The notes: a model not told the origin generated them from the sequence alone. A stretch of DNA of 64,000 nucleotides from Streptomyces sp. RPT161 (GCF_027533845.1 NZ_JAPZVN010000026.1:18715-82714); one strand, 5' to 3'; counted from the stretch's first letter, positions 18,650 through 28,532 are shown. Program-made: numbers and translations.

Positions 18650-20080
18650 TCAGCCCATCTCTTCCAGAGCCTTGCCCTTCGTCTCCCGGACGAAGAACGC
18701 CACGAACGGGATCGAGAGGAGGGCGAAGAAGGTGTAGATCACGTAGGCACCGGACAGGTTCCAGTCGGAGAGCGACGGGAAGCTGACCGTGATGAGCCAG
18801 TTGGCGATCCACTGCGCGGCGGCGGCCACGCCGAGCGCCGCCGCCCGGATCTTGTTCGGGAACATCTCACCGAGCAGCACCCAGACCACCACGCCCCAGG
18901 ACAGGGCGAAGAACAGCACGAACGCGTGGGCCGCGCCGAGCGCCACCGCGCCCTGCAGTCCCGGCATGTGGATGTGCGTGCCGGAGCCGGTCTTGTACGA
19001 GAACGCCCAGGCGCACAGTCCCAGCGAGACGGCCATACCGGCGGAGCCGATCAGCGCGAGCGGCTTGCGCCCGATCCGGTCCACGAAGACCATCGCGATC
19101 ACGGTGCCGATCACGTTGATGATCGAGGTGGTGAACGAGTACAGGAACGAGCTGGTCGGGTCGATGCCGACGGACTGCCACAGCGACGCGGAGTAGTAGA
19201 AGATCACGTTGATGCCGACCAGCTGCTGGAAGACCGACAGCCCGATGCCCACCCACACGATCGGCAGGAGGCCCACCCGGCCGCCGAGCAGGTCCTTGAA
19301 CGTGGACCTGTGCTCGCGGTGCATGGCGGTGCGGATCTCGGTGATGCGGGCGTCGAGGTCGGCCTGGCCGCCCTCGACCTCGGCGAGCACCTTGCGCGCG
19401 TCGGCCTCGCGGCCCGCGGAGATCAGGAAGCGCGGGGACTCCGGGATGGCGAAGGACAGCAGCCCGTAGAGCGCCGCGGGGACCACCATCACGCCGAGCA
19501 TCCACTGCCAGGCCTCAAGGCCGCCGAGGTGGCCGCGCTGCTGGCCGTGAGCCATCTGCAGGATGCCGTAGTTGACCAGCTGTGAGATCGCGATGCCGAT
19601 GACGATCGCGGCCTGCTGGAAGGAGCCGAGGCGGCCTCGGTAGGCGGGCGGTGCGACCTCGGCTATGTACGCGGGGCCGATCACCGAGGCCATGCCGATG
19701 CCGAAGCCACCGATCACCCGCCAAAGGGTGAGGTCCCACACGGCGAACGGCAGCGCGGAGCCGATCGCGCTCACCACGAACAGCAGCGAGGCGATCCGCA
19801 TGACGCGGATCCGGCCGATGCGGTCGGCGAGGCGGCCCGCGGTGGCGGCGCCGATCGCGCAGCCGAGCAGTGCCGCGGCGACCACCTGGGCGAGCAGGGC
19901 GTGGCTGATGCCGAACTTGCCCTGGATGCCGTTGACAGCGCCGTTGATCACGGAGCTGTCGTAGCCGAAGAGGAATCCGCCCATGGCTGCGGCGGCGGTG
20001 ATGAAGATGACGTGGCCAAGGTGGTCAGGCGCGGCCCCGGGGCCGTCCTTTCCGAGGTCCACTGCGCTGCTACTGGTCAA
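18650..20080 (-). CDS. glcP: MFS glucose permease (GlcP-like sugar porter)
   Basis: Proton-coupled sugar importer with 12 transmembrane helices in 476 residues. Sugar-porter signatures are present: GGFLFGYDSSVINGA in TM1, GRLADRIGRIRVM (loop 2-3), PESPRFLISAGR at the end of TM6, QQLVGINVIFYYS in TM7 and PETKGKALEE-type ending (RETKGKALEEMG). By position next to smc it matches S. coelicolor glcP1. The TTG of LTSSSAVD is preferred over upstream codons because an AGGAG sits 6 bases before it. Sugar specificity (glucose) is by synteny. Confidence 0.9.
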   Translation of the reverse strand: MTSSSAVDLGKDGPGAAPDHLGHVIFITAAAAMGGFLFGYDSSVINGAVNGIQGKFGISHALLAQVVAAALLGCAIGAATAGRLADRIGRIRVMRIASLLFVVSAIGSALPFAVWDLTLWRVIGGFGIGMASVIGPAYIAEVAPPAYRGRLGSFQQAAIVIGIAISQLVNYGILQMAHGQQRGHLGGLEAWQWMLGVMVVPAALYGLLSFAIPESPRFLISAGREADARKVLAEVEGGQADLDARITEIRTAMHREHRSTFKDLLGGRVGLLPIVWVGIGLSVFQQLVGINVIFYYSASLWQSVGIDPTSSFLYSFTTSIINVIGTVIAMVFVDRIGRKPLALIGSAGMAVSLGLCAWAFSYKTGSGTHIHMPGLQGAVALGAAHAFVLFFALSWGVVVWVLLGEMFPNKIRAAALGVAAAAQWIANWLITVSFPSLSDWNLSGAYVIYTFFALLSIPFVAFFVRETKGKALEEMG

Positions 20081-20206
20081 GGTGAACTCCTGGGGCTCCG
20101 CACTGAGCCCTCCCTGGGGGCCTGGATCTTCGACTGCTTCGAGTGTCAGGCGATCCAACGCCCGTGACCACTCGGCTATACATCGAAAGTTAAAACGACG
20201 TTGCAG

Positions 20207-20234
20207 AGACTATGCCTTCAAGTTTCGAAGTCAA
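20207..20234 (-). promoter_or_regulatory. Candidate sigma-70-like promoter for glcP
   Basis: On the minus strand, TTGACT (20234-20229) is followed after 16 bases by TAGTCT (20212-20207), about 127 bases before the glcP start. The -35 is good, the -10 weak. The 255-base gap between glcP and smc is otherwise AT-richer than its surroundings. Confidence 0.4.
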
Positions 20235-20335
20235 TAGGGGGCAGTGGGTCTGTTTGGACACAATTACCGGCAGGGGACGTTCACGTATTGAACTCTTGAC
20301 GGAAGCGTCGCCAAGCCGATACCAACGGCGTCCGA

Positions 20336-23300
20336 CTACTTCTTTCCGTCCCCCAGCCGCTGACTGATCACCTTCGACACACCGTCGCCCTGCATCGACA
20401 CGCCGTACAGCGCGTCGGCGACCTCCATCGTGCGCTTCTGGTGGGTGATCACGATCAGCTGCGAGCTCTCCTGAAGCTCCTTCATGATCCCGATCAGCCG
20501 TTGGAGGTTGGTGTCGTCGAGCGCGGCCTCCACCTCGTCCATCACATAGAACGGGCTGGGCCGCGCCTTGAAGATCGACACCAGCAGCGCCACCGCGGTC
20601 AGCGACCGCTCGCCGCCGGAGAGCAGGGAGAGCCGCTTGACCTTCTTGCCCGGCGGCCTGGCCTCCACCTCGACGCCGGTGGCCAGCATGTCGTCGGGGT
20701 CGGTGAGGATCAGCCGTCCCTCACCGCCGGGGAACAGCCTGGAGAAGACGCCCTCGAACTCCCGCGCGGTGTCGTGGTAGGCGGCCGTGAAGACCTGCTC
20801 GACGCGCTCGTCGACCTCCTTGACCACCTGCAACAGGTCGGCACGGGTCTTCCTGAGGTCTTCCAGCTGCTCGGAGAGGAACTTGTGCCGCTCCTCCAGA
20901 GCCGCGAACTCCTCAAGGGCGAGCGGGTTGACCTTGCCGAGCTGCTGGTACGCCTTCTCGGCGGCGCGCAGCCGCTTCTCCTGCTCGGCACGCACATAAG
21001 GGCGCGGCGCGCCCTCGGTGTCCGCCGCCTCTCCCCCGGCCGGGGGGATCGTCGCCGCGGCGTGAGGCGCCTCGGTTGACGGTGGTGGAGGCAGACGGGT
21101 GGGCGGTACGAGCTGGTCGGGGCCGTACTCGGCGACCAGTCCGGCCGGTTCGACGCCGTGCTCCTCCAGCGCCTTGGCCTCCAGTTGTTCGATGCGCAGC
21201 CGCTTCTCGGCGCCCAGCACCTCGCCGCGGTGCACCGAGTCGGTGAGCTTGTCCAGCTCGGACTTCAGACCGCGTGCGGCGTCCCGTTCGGCGGCCAGCC
21301 GGGCCTCGCGCTCCGCCTTCGTCCGCTCCGCGGCCGACCGCTCCTGCTCGGCGCGGGCCAGCGAGACGGTGACGTACTCCAACAGGCCCCGGGCACCGGC
21401 CAGTACGGCGGAGGCCACCCGCCCCTCGTGCTCCTGGCGCGCCCTGCGCTGGGCGGCGCGCGCCCGCGCCTCACGCTCCATGCGCGCCGCCCGGTCCAGC
21501 GCGTCGGCGCGGCCCGCGAGGGCCTTGACCCGCTCCTCGTGGGTGCGCAGTTGCAGCCGGGCCTCCATCTCGGTCTGCCGGGCGTTGGCGCCGTCGGCGG
21601 CGAGCCGGTCCCGGTGCGAGGTGTCCGGTTCCTCCTCGGCCGGGCTCTGTTCGGCCTCCCGCAGCCGGCCGGTCAGCTCGGCGAGTTCCGCGCCGGCCTT
21701 GGCCAGCGACTCCTCGGCGCGGGCGACGGCCGCCGAGGCGCGCTCCGCCTCCCCGGCCGCGCCGCGCGCCTGGCCGCCGAGGCGGCCGAGTTGCTGGGCG
21801 ACCGCCGACTTCTCCCTCTCCGCGTCCCGTCGCGCGGCGGCGAGCTGCTCCACCGTACGGGTGGCCTGCGCACGCCGCTCCTTGGCCCGGGCCTGGGTCT
21901 CGGTGAGCTCCTCGCAGCGGGCCGCGAGCTCGCGCAGCCGTGCCGCCGCCTCGTCGACCGCCGCCTGCACCTCCAACTGGCTCGGCGCCCCGGCCGACCC
22001 GCCGTGCGCGAAGTGGGCCGCCAGTACGTCGCCTTCGGCGGTGACGGCGGTGAGCCCGGGGTGCCGGGCGATCAACGCCTCGGCGTCCGCGAGGGTGTCC
22101 ACCACCACGGTGTCGCGCAGCAGCCGGCGAAGTGCGGGCAGCAACTCCTCGGGCCCGCCCACGAGTTCGGCGGCGGGCCGCCCGGCGTCAGGAAACGTTC
22201 CGTCTGCCGTCCGGACAGCCTGCTCCGCCGCGGCCCCGCCGATGAGCAGGGCGGCCCGGCCCGCGTCGTCCTTGCGCAGCAGCCGCAGGGCCGCGGCGGC
22301 GGCACCGGGGTGGCTCACCGCGACGGCGTCGGCCGCGGCGCCCAGCGCGGCGGCGACCGGGACCTCGAACCCCGGTGCGACGGTGAGCAGTTCGGCGGCC
22401 GGTCCCAGCAGTCCGGTGAGCCGGTCGGTGGCGCCGAGCAGTATCCCGGTGCCGTCCTTGCGGCGCAGTCCGAGGGCGAGCGCGTCGTGCCGGGCGGAGA
22501 GCGCGGCGCGTTCCCGTTCGGCGGCGGTGGCGGCCTCGCGGGCGGCGGTCAGCTCCTCCTCGGCCCCCTCCAGCTCGGCCCGGGCGGACTCGTAACGTTC
22601 CTCCAACTCCGCGTCGCCCGCGGCCAGGCCGTCGACCTGGGCTCTTAGCTGCTCGTACTCCTCCTGTGCGGCCACCGCGCGCTCGGCCGCCTCGTCGCGG
22701 GCGGCGGCCAGTCGGCCGATCTCGGCCTCGGCGGCGCCGGCCCGGCTGCGGGCCGCGTTGACCTGACCGTGCAGCCGGGCGAGGCCCTCGCGGCGGTCGG
22801 CGATCGCCCGGGCGACCGCCTTGAGCCGCTGGTCCTCCTGGGCGAGGGCGCGCTCCAGTTCGGCGCGGTGCGCGACGGTGTCGTCCAGCGCGGACCGGGC
22901 GGCCTCCAGCGCCGCGGCCAGCTCGGCCTCCTGTTCGCGGATGCGGGCCGCTTCGCGCTCCATGTCCTCCGGGTCGCGGCCACGCCGCTCCTCTGTCTGC
23001 GGTGCGGTGGCGTGCTTGACCTTCTGCTCGGCCAGGCCGATGGTCCCGCGCACCCGCTCGGCGAGTTGCGACAGCCCGTACCAGGTCTGCTGGGCCTCGG
23101 CGAGCCGCGGCCCGGTCTGCCGTACCTGTTCCTCCAGTTGGGCCTCGCGCCGCGTGGCGATGGCCAGTTCGGCCTCGACCGCGTCGCGGCGTTCCTTCAG
23201 CGCTGTCTCGTCGGCGATCTCGCTGCGCAGTGCGGCGCGCAGGGTGACCAGGTCGTCGGCGAGCAGCCGCAGCCGGGCGTCCCGCAGGTCGGCCTGGATG

Positions 23301-23950
23301 ACGGCGGCGCGGCGGGCTACGGCGGCCTGGCGGCCCAGCGGTTTGAGCTGGCGGCGCAACTCGGCGGTCAGGTCGGTGACCCGGGCCAGATTGGCCTGCA
23401 TCGCGTCCAGTTTGCGCAGCGCCTTCTCCTTGCGCTTGCGGTGCTTGAGGACGCCCGCCGCCTCCTCGATGAAGGCGCGGCGGCCCATCGGGTCGGCGTG
23501 CAGTACGGAGTCGAGCTGGCCCTGGCCGACGATGACGTGCATCTCGCGGCCGATACCGGAGTCGGACAGCAGTTCCTGGATGTCGAGCAGGCGGCAGGTG
23601 TCGCCGTTGATCTGGTACTCGCTGCCGCCGTTGCGGAACATCGTCCGCGTGATGGTGACCTCGGCGTAGTCGATGGGCAGGGCGCCGTCGCCGTTGTCGA
23701 TGGTGAGCGAGACCTCGGCGCGGCCGAGCGGCGGGCGGCCGGTGGTGCCCGCGAAGATCACGTCCTCCATCTTGCCGCCGCGCAGGCTCTTGGCGCCCTG
23801 TTCGCCCATGACCCAGGACAGGGCGTCCACCACGTTGGACTTGCCCGAGCCGTTGGGGCCCACGACGCAGGTGATGCCGGGTTCGAAACGCAGGGTGGTG
23901 GCCGACGCGAAGGATTTGAACCCGCGCAGGGTCAAGCTCTTGAGGTGCAC
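20336..23950 (-). CDS. smc: Chromosome partition protein SMC
   Basis: Condensin ATPase that compacts and segregates the chromosome with ScpA/ScpB. The 1204 residues are full length: Walker A GPNGSGKS at 31-38, two long Glu/Arg/Ala-rich coiled coils (about 170-500 and 670-1030), a hinge between them with glycine motifs (FAHGGSAGAPSQLEVQAAV), then the signature LSLLSGGERSLTAVALL and Walker B FYVMDEVEAALDD. A linker rich in Pro (about 985-1010) in the returning coil is unusual for SMCs but common in actinobacteria. It starts at a GTG behind GGAGGAGAGC. Confidence 0.96.
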   Translation of the reverse strand: MHLKSLTLRGFKSFASATTLRFEPGITCVVGPNGSGKSNVVDALSWVMGEQGAKSLRGGKMEDVIFAGTTGRPPLGRAEVSLTIDNGDGALPIDYAEVTITRTMFRNGGSEYQINGDTCRLLDIQELLSDSGIGREMHVIVGQGQLDSVLHADPMGRRAFIEEAAGVLKHRKRKEKALRKLDAMQANLARVTDLTAELRRQLKPLGRQAAVARRAAVIQADLRDARLRLLADDLVTLRAALRSEIADETALKERRDAVEAELAIATRREAQLEEQVRQTGPRLAEAQQTWYGLSQLAERVRGTIGLAEQKVKHATAPQTEERRGRDPEDMEREAARIREQEAELAAALEAARSALDDTVAHRAELERALAQEDQRLKAVARAIADRREGLARLHGQVNAARSRAGAAEAEIGRLAAARDEAAERAVAAQEEYEQLRAQVDGLAAGDAELEERYESARAELEGAEEELTAAREAATAAERERAALSARHDALALGLRRKDGTGILLGATDRLTGLLGPAAELLTVAPGFEVPVAAALGAAADAVAVSHPGAAAAALRLLRKDDAGRAALLIGGAAAEQAVRTADGTFPDAGRPAAELVGGPEELLPALRRLLRDTVVVDTLADAEALIARHPGLTAVTAEGDVLAAHFAHGGSAGAPSQLEVQAAVDEAAARLRELAARCEELTETQARAKERRAQATRTVEQLAAARRDAEREKSAVAQQLGRLGGQARGAAGEAERASAAVARAEESLAKAGAELAELTGRLREAEQSPAEEEPDTSHRDRLAADGANARQTEMEARLQLRTHEERVKALAGRADALDRAARMEREARARAAQRRARQEHEGRVASAVLAGARGLLEYVTVSLARAEQERSAAERTKAEREARLAAERDAARGLKSELDKLTDSVHRGEVLGAEKRLRIEQLEAKALEEHGVEPAGLVAEYGPDQLVPPTRLPPPPSTEAPHAAATIPPAGGEAADTEGAPRPYVRAEQEKRLRAAEKAYQQLGKVNPLALEEFAALEERHKFLSEQLEDLRKTRADLLQVVKEVDERVEQVFTAAYHDTAREFEGVFSRLFPGGEGRLILTDPDDMLATGVEVEARPPGKKVKRLSLLSGGERSLTAVALLVSIFKARPSPFYVMDEVEAALDDTNLQRLIGIMKELQESSQLIVITHQKRTMEVADALYGVSMQGDGVSKVISQRLGDGKK

Positions 23951-24111
23951 GCCGAGCTCTCCTCCTCCACTGCGCGGCGGCTGCCGCTGATGACGCTGTC
24001 GAGGAGTCGGACTCTACAGTTCGAGCCCGGTTTCACCGGGGAGGATGCAGGGCACACCAGAGGTTAAGAAACGAAGAGGATCACGGGGGTGCGGTCGAGG
24101 GGGACACGACG

Positions 24112-24133
24112 AAGGGACGCCGAAGCGTCCCTT
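24112..24133 (-). terminator. Hairpin downstream of the small coiled-coil gene
   Basis: A 9-bp perfect stem (24112-24120 with 24125-24133) closed by a CGAA loop, between the 66-residue gene and smc on the minus strand. Confidence 0.6.
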
Positions 24134-24200
24134 TACATAACTTCAAGCGGTGTGCTGATCCGGGCCGAGCGGTTTCGGCCGGGTCAAGCCAGCAGCCGGA

Positions 24201-24401
24201 TCAAGCCAGCGCGGGCTCCGCCTGGGGTACGTCGATGGAGCTGAGCAGCGACTCTTCACGCGACGAAGCCAGAGCGTCGTTTTCGGCCTGGATCCGTACA
24301 AGCTCGGACTCCAGGTCCTGTACACGCTGCTGAAGTCGTCGCATCTCGGCGAGGAGTCGCGGGTCGGGACCGCCGACGTAACCGAGAAGCGCCTTTGCCA
24401 T
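24201..24401 (-). CDS. Small conserved coiled-coil protein
   Basis: A 66-residue protein: MAKALLGYVGGPDPRLLAEMRR, then a heptad-like helix (LQQRVQDLESELVRIQAENDAL) and a short acidic tail. I recall this type as widely conserved and uncharacterised in actinobacteria; the role is unknown. The start is supported by GGAGG upstream of the ATG. The neighbours are smc and acyP, but an intervening terminator argues for independent transcription. Confidence 0.75.
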   Translation of the reverse strand: MAKALLGYVGGPDPRLLAEMRRLQQRVQDLESELVRIQAENDALASSREESLLSSIDVPQAEPALA

Positions 24402-24753
24402 GATGGATGGTCCTCCACGCTGAGTGACCGACCTAAGCGGTGTGGGTCGTGAGGGGGTTGCCGCACCCGCCGTTTGCGCCGCCGCCGTTGTCCTTCTCAC
24501 AGCCAAACAGCTAAGGTGCGCGGGGCTTCCAGCGTCTCACCAAAAGGTTTGACGGTCAACACGATCACACCCCTGTCGTGCGGCGCGCCGTCAACGTCAC
24601 GCGGCGCGTCACTCGCCGCGGGGGCACCCGCAGGGGGCTCAGAGATCATCCTTCGCGGCAGCCTGGCACGCCGATCCGGAAAAGGCAACCGCCACAGCCG
24701 AGCTGTACCGCCCAATTGCCCGCAGCCTATGCGCGGCTTCCCGGCCCACGCCA
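24402..24753. other. Intergenic region between small coiled-coil gene and acyP
   Basis: About 350 bases. It must hold the promoter of the downstream small gene. No open frame with a ribosome site and no clear RNA structure was recognised. Confidence 0.5.
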
Positions 24754-25122
24754 TCAGCGGGTGCTGAATCCGTCATATCCGCCCCGCGGCTCACCCCAGA
24801 TCTCCGTGACACCATCGACCCGACCTGGGGTTTCGCCGCCCCTGAGCCAGTCGAGCAGTCGCTCGCAGCGCTCCTTGGCGCCCTCCGCGACCACCTGGAC
24901 GCGCCCGTCGGCGAGGTTGGAGACGTAGCCGCGCAGGCCGCCGATCTCCAGTGCCGTGACCCGGGTCCACCACCGGAAGCCCACACCCTGGACCCGGCCG
25001 CGCACCCAGGCGGTCATCCGCACCTGACCGTCGGCTCCGTCGTCGCCGACATCACCGTTTCGGACGTGGTCGACGTCACCGTTCTGGACGCACCCATCGC
25101 CGTTGCGGTCCGAGTCGTTCAC
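24754..25122 (-). CDS. acyP: Acylphosphatase with acidic N-terminal extension
   Basis: Hydrolyses acyl-phosphates. The C-terminal 85 residues are a full acylphosphatase domain: [13 protein letters not shown] with the phosphate-binding Arg, and [16 protein letters not shown] with the catalytic Asn. Ahead of it is an unusual extension of about 35 residues containing NGDG, NGDV and NGDV repeats. I chose the GTG of [10 protein letters not shown] because of a GAGAGGGA site; the ATG at 25164 or the internal ATG at 25017 (a bare domain) are alternatives. Confidence 0.85.
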   Translation of the reverse strand: MNDSDRNGDGCVQNGDVDHVRNGDVGDDGADGQVRMTAWVRGRVQGVGFRWWTRVTALEIGGLRGYVSNLADGRVQVVAEGAKERCERLLDWLRGGETPGRVDGVTEIWGEPRGGYDGFSTR

Positions 25123-25412
25123 CGGGTTTCCCTCTCTCCATGACCGCGTCCAGTCCTGTGTCATATGCCGCAGGTCCGGCGCGGCCGACGGACGTCAACC
25201 GTACGCGGGCACCGCGCGACGGCGGCCCGCGGCACCGATGCAACGGCTCCCGCGGACATCCGGCACCCCGTCAATTACCTGGGTCACGCGCGGGTGTCGG
25301 CCCGGGTTCGATACAGTCACGCCGGATCAGGACTCACCCGTTCGAGTGAACGCGGGCGTTCTTCCGCAGCGCCGCGGGGCACCGCCGACACCGGGAAGCG
25401 AGGACCGCGCAG

Positions 25413-26390
25413 ATGGGCCGCCATCGCCGCACTTCCGCCGAACCCGCCCCACCTGCCGCCCGTCGCACGCCGCCACCCGCGACGCAGGCCCTTCGGACCG
25501 CCGCGTCGCCTGCCCCGTCCCACCGGCCGGTGCCCGGCCGCGGCAGGGAGCCGCGGCCCAACCCCCCGGTGCGCACGGGTCTGTTGGGCGCCGCCGCCGC
25601 GCTCGCGGTCGGCGCGGTGGCCGTCGCCTCCGGACTCGTGCCGGTGCCGGGCGGGGCCCCAGGCGGCAACACCCTGGGCGCCCCGGACGACGCCCCCGGC
25701 AACCTGCCGCGGGCCGACGGCGCCCCCACCACTCCGGTGACCGGCGCCGTCCCGACGGACCGGGGCTCCGTGCCGACGAGCCGGGACGCCGGACGCGGTG
25801 CCGACCCGGGCGGGCCGGTGCCCGTCGGATCACCGGGCCGGTCGGCGCGGCCGTCACCGACCGCCGTACCGCCGCAGCGCGGCGCCGGCACAGCCGCCGC
25901 CTCCGCCACCCCAACCGCCCCACCGAGCACCGCCGCCCCGGACGGCACCGACGGCGCGAGCGGCAGCGACGCCCCCTACGGCAGCATCGGCCAACCGTCG
26001 GGGCCCGGCGCGGCCGACCGAGCGGTGCGTCAGGTACTCGCCCTGGTGAACCAGCAGCGCGCCGCGGCGGGCTGCGTACCGCTCACCGAGGACCCCCGGC
26101 TGGGCACCCTCGCCCAGGACTTCAGCCAGGACATGGCCGCCCACGGATTCTTCGGCCACACGGACCAGAACGGCAGGTCGCCGTGGGACCGGGCGGCCTC
26201 GCTGGGGATAGCGAACCTGGGCGGCGAGAACATCGCCCGCGGCCAGACCGACGCCAAGGCGGCGATGGACTCCTGGATGGGCAACCCGGAGCACCGGGCG
26301 AACATCCTCGACTGCGAGTACCACACCATCGGGATAGGCGTCGACTTCACCTCCAGCGGCCCTTGGTGGACGCAGGACTTCGGCTTCTGA
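25413..26390 (+). CDS. Secreted or membrane-anchored CAP-domain (SCP/PR-1) protein
   Basis: 325 residues. A basic, proline-rich N-terminus precedes one hydrophobic segment (about 54-78, GLLGAAAALAVGAVAVASGLV), which would act as a signal-anchor. A long low-complexity Pro/Thr/Gly linker follows, then a CAP domain from about 205 to the end: VLALVNQQRAAAGC, FSQDMAAHGFFGH, GENIARGQ, SWMGNPEHRANIL and the final WWTQDFGF. The domain's histidines (GFFGH and PEHR) are in place. The role of bacterial CAP proteins is unclear. A GAGGA lies before the ATG. Confidence 0.85.
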   Translation: MGRHRRTSAEPAPPAARRTPPPATQALRTAASPAPSHRPVPGRGREPRPNPPVRTGLLGAAAALAVGAVAVASGLVPVPGGAPGGNTLGAPDDAPGNLPRADGAPTTPVTGAVPTDRGSVPTSRDAGRGADPGGPVPVGSPGRSARPSPTAVPPQRGAGTAAASATPTAPPSTAAPDGTDGASGSDAPYGSIGQPSGPGAADRAVRQVLALVNQQRAAAGCVPLTEDPRLGTLAQDFSQDMAAHGFFGHTDQNGRSPWDRAASLGIANLGGENIARGQTDAKAAMDSWMGNPEHRANILDCEYHTIGIGVDFTSSGPWWTQDFGF

Positions 26391-26459
26391 GGCCACCGGG
26401 GCGGCAGTTGCGCCCGATGGGCTCCGTCAGCCCTGCGGCACAATCGAATTGACGCTACG

Positions 26460-27050
26460 TCAGGCGGCCTTGCCCGCGACGAAGGTCCGCGCGGTGTCGG
26501 CGATCCGGCGGCCGAGGTGCTCGGCGGTGGCGATGTCGGCCTTGTGGACGGCGTCCGGACCCTCGTCGCTGTTGGACTGGGCGCCCGCGCCGAGGAAGAT
26601 GCCCAGCCGGTTGAGGTCGTTCTCGGAGGCGGTGGAGGCGTTCCAGCCCGGGTGCAGACCGAGGCTCACCCAGTGCATGCCGTGCTGGGCGGCGAGCACG
26701 GTGAAGAACTGCAGGGTGTGCAGCTTGTCGCCGCTCTTGGAGGCGGAGTTGGTGAATCCGGCGGCCAGCTTGTCCTTCCACGCGGCGCTGAACCAGCGCT
26801 TGGAGCTGGCCTCCGCGAAGGCGTGGAAGGCGGCCGAGGCGGTACCCATGTAGGTCGGCGAGCCGAAGACGATGGCGTCGGAGGCGTCCAGCAGCGCCCA
26901 CTGCTCGTCGGTGATCTTCTCGACGTCGACCAGGTGGACGGTGGCGCCCGCGGCGGCGGCGCCGTCGCGCACGGCCTCGGCGAGGACGGCGGTGTGCCCG
27001 TAGCCGGAGTGGTAGGCGACGGCCACGACGGGGGTGACGGGAGTGGTCAC
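26460..27050 (-). CDS. Flavodoxin-fold NAD(P)H-dependent oxidoreductase (WrbA-like)
   Basis: A 196-residue FMN protein: AYHSGYGHTAVLAEAV binds the FMN phosphate, FGSPTYMGTASAAFHAF and the later flavin-loop residues follow. Members reduce quinones or flavins using NAD(P)H. A GTG start is chosen, with AAGGAG 7 bases before it. It is divergent from an HxlR regulator with 131 bases between, the usual arrangement for HxlR-controlled reductases. Confidence 0.85.
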   Translation of the reverse strand: MTTPVTPVVAVAYHSGYGHTAVLAEAVRDGAAAAGATVHLVDVEKITDEQWALLDASDAIVFGSPTYMGTASAAFHAFAEASSKRWFSAAWKDKLAAGFTNSASKSGDKLHTLQFFTVLAAQHGMHWVSLGLHPGWNASTASENDLNRLGIFLGAGAQSNSDEGPDAVHKADIATAEHLGRRIADTARTFVAGKAA

Positions 27051-27122
27051 GGTTGTGCTCCTTGATGCGATCGGCCCCGGGCGCCGTCGATCAGGCACCC
27101 CGGGGTGGCACCAACAGGAGAG

Positions 27123-27160
27123 CACTTTCCAAAAGAAAGCGCAACCCTTAAGTTAGCGCT
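27123..27160. promoter_or_regulatory. Candidate operator between reductase and HxlR regulator
   Basis: The shared upstream region contains an inverted repeat CTTTC-n5-GAAAG (27125-27139) and two AGCGC copies 17 bases apart (27138-27142 and 27155-27159) flanking an AT-rich core (CCTTAAGTT). It is placed between the two divergent starts as expected for an HxlR site. Confidence 0.35.
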
Positions 27161-27181
27161 GCATGGGGGTACGCTTGGGTT

Positions 27182-27637
27182 ATGGCTACGACCGAGACCT
27201 CCGCCTGTCCGTCCGCCGGCGCGGCAGGACTGGCGCAGCGGCCCGAAGGGCCTCCGTTGGAGGAGTGCGACGGGCGGGCGTTCGACGTGTTCGCCAAGGC
27301 CTGTCCGTCACGCTCGACGCTGGAGCACGTCACCGGGCGCTGGGGCAGCCTGACACTGGGCGCGCTCAGCGAGAGCACGCTGCGCTTCAACGAGTTGCGC
27401 CGCCGGGTCGACGGCGTGAGCGAGAAGATGCTGTCCCAGACCCTGCACGCGCTGGAGCGCGACGGACTGGTGCACCGCGAGTCGGCGGCCACCAACCCGC
27501 CGCGGGTGGACTACCGCCTCACCCCGCTGGGCCGTGCGGTGGCCGAGCGGCTGCTGTCGCTGATCAACCTGGTGGAGGAGCGGATGCCCGAGGTGCTGGC
27601 CGCCCGGGAGGCCTATGAGGCCCGCGGCGGGCGCTGA
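27182..27637 (+). CDS. HxlR-family transcriptional regulator
   Basis: 151-residue winged-helix repressor/activator. The HxlR core begins after about 40 residues: [17 protein letters not shown], then [31 protein letters not shown] (recognition helix region) and the wing [12 protein letters not shown]. An early CD pair (EECDG) may sense redox or aldehydes as in related regulators, though that Cys is at residue 29, ahead of the usual position. Its 3' end overlaps mutM by 25 bases in convergent orientation. It probably regulates the divergent oxidoreductase. Confidence 0.88.
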   Translation: MATTETSACPSAGAAGLAQRPEGPPLEECDGRAFDVFAKACPSRSTLEHVTGRWGSLTLGALSESTLRFNELRRRVDGVSEKMLSQTLHALERDGLVHRESAATNPPRVDYRLTPLGRAVAERLLSLINLVEERMPEVLAAREAYEARGGR

Positions 27638-28485
27638 CAGCGCGGGCAGAAGTAACTGGACCGGTTCATCCACGGCCGCCGGCGGATCGGCGTGCCACAA
27701 CGGCGGCACGGCTCGCCCTCGCGGCCGTACGCGTCCAACGACCGGTCGAAGTAGCCCGATTCGCCGTTGACGTTGACGTAGAGGCTGTCGAAACTGGTGC
27801 CCCCGGCGGCCAGCGCGTCACCCATCACGTCGCGGATGTGGCCGACCAACTCCGCGGTGCGCGACCGGTTCATGGTGGCGGTGGGGCGGTCGTAGTGCAG
27901 CTTGCCGCGCCACAGCGCCTCGTCCGCGTAGATGTTGCCGACGCCGCTGATCAGCGACTGGTCGAGCAGCGCGCGCTTGAGCGTGGTGCGGCGGCGGCGC
28001 AGCGCGCCGTGGAAGGCGTCCTCGTCGAACGACTTCTCCAGCGGGTCGGGGGCGATGTGCGCGAGCGGCAGCGGCAGGCCCACCGCGGCGTCCGGGCCGT
28101 CGGGAACCGCGTCGTGCACCGACAGACCGCCGAAGGTGCGCTGGTCGACGAAGCGCAGCTCGGTCTCCACCTCGTCGGTGAACCGGATGCGGATCCGCAG
28201 GTGCGTCTCGTCGGGCGCCTCCCGCGGCTGGACGAGTAGTTGACCGCTCATGCCGAGGTGTCCGAGCAGCGAACTGCCGTTGCCCAGCGGCAGCCAGAGG
28301 TACTTGCCGCGCCGGTGCGCCGGGCCGAGGCTGAGCCCGCGCAGCCGGTCGGCGAAGTCGGCCCCGCCCGCGATGTGCCGACGCACCGCGCGTGGGTGCA
28401 GCACCTCGACATCGGCGACCGTACGGCCGCTTACCCAGCGATCGAGTCCGCGGCGGACGACCTCCACCTCTGGCAGCTCGGGCAT
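27613..28485 (-). CDS. mutM: Formamidopyrimidine-DNA glycosylase
   Basis: Removes 8-oxoguanine and ring-opened purines and nicks the abasic site. The 290-residue protein starts MPELPEVE, giving the catalytic Pro1-Glu2. It has the H2TH region ([16 protein letters not shown]) and a C-terminal zinc finger with the two CxxC pairs CRRC and CPRC. The rnc-mutM order is the normal actinobacterial one, but here a hairpin sits between them. Confidence 0.95.
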   Translation of the reverse strand: MPELPEVEVVRRGLDRWVSGRTVADVEVLHPRAVRRHIAGGADFADRLRGLSLGPAHRRGKYLWLPLGNGSSLLGHLGMSGQLLVQPREAPDETHLRIRIRFTDEVETELRFVDQRTFGGLSVHDAVPDGPDAAVGLPLPLAHIAPDPLEKSFDEDAFHGALRRRRTTLKRALLDQSLISGVGNIYADEALWRGKLHYDRPTATMNRSRTAELVGHIRDVMGDALAAGGTSFDSLYVNVNGESGYFDRSLDAYGREGEPCRRCGTPIRRRPWMNRSSYFCPRCQRPPRAS

Positions 28486-28503
28486 GTCCCCTCCCAGCGT
28501 TAC

Positions 28504-28532
28504 GGGCCCCACCCCAGGATGGGGTGGAGCCC
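28504..28532 (-). terminator. Hairpin between rnc and mutM
   Basis: A 12-bp stem with one mismatch (28504-28515 with 28521-28532) and a 5-base AGGAT loop. It could attenuate readthrough into mutM or act as an RNA processing site; there is no T-tract. Confidence 0.45.
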
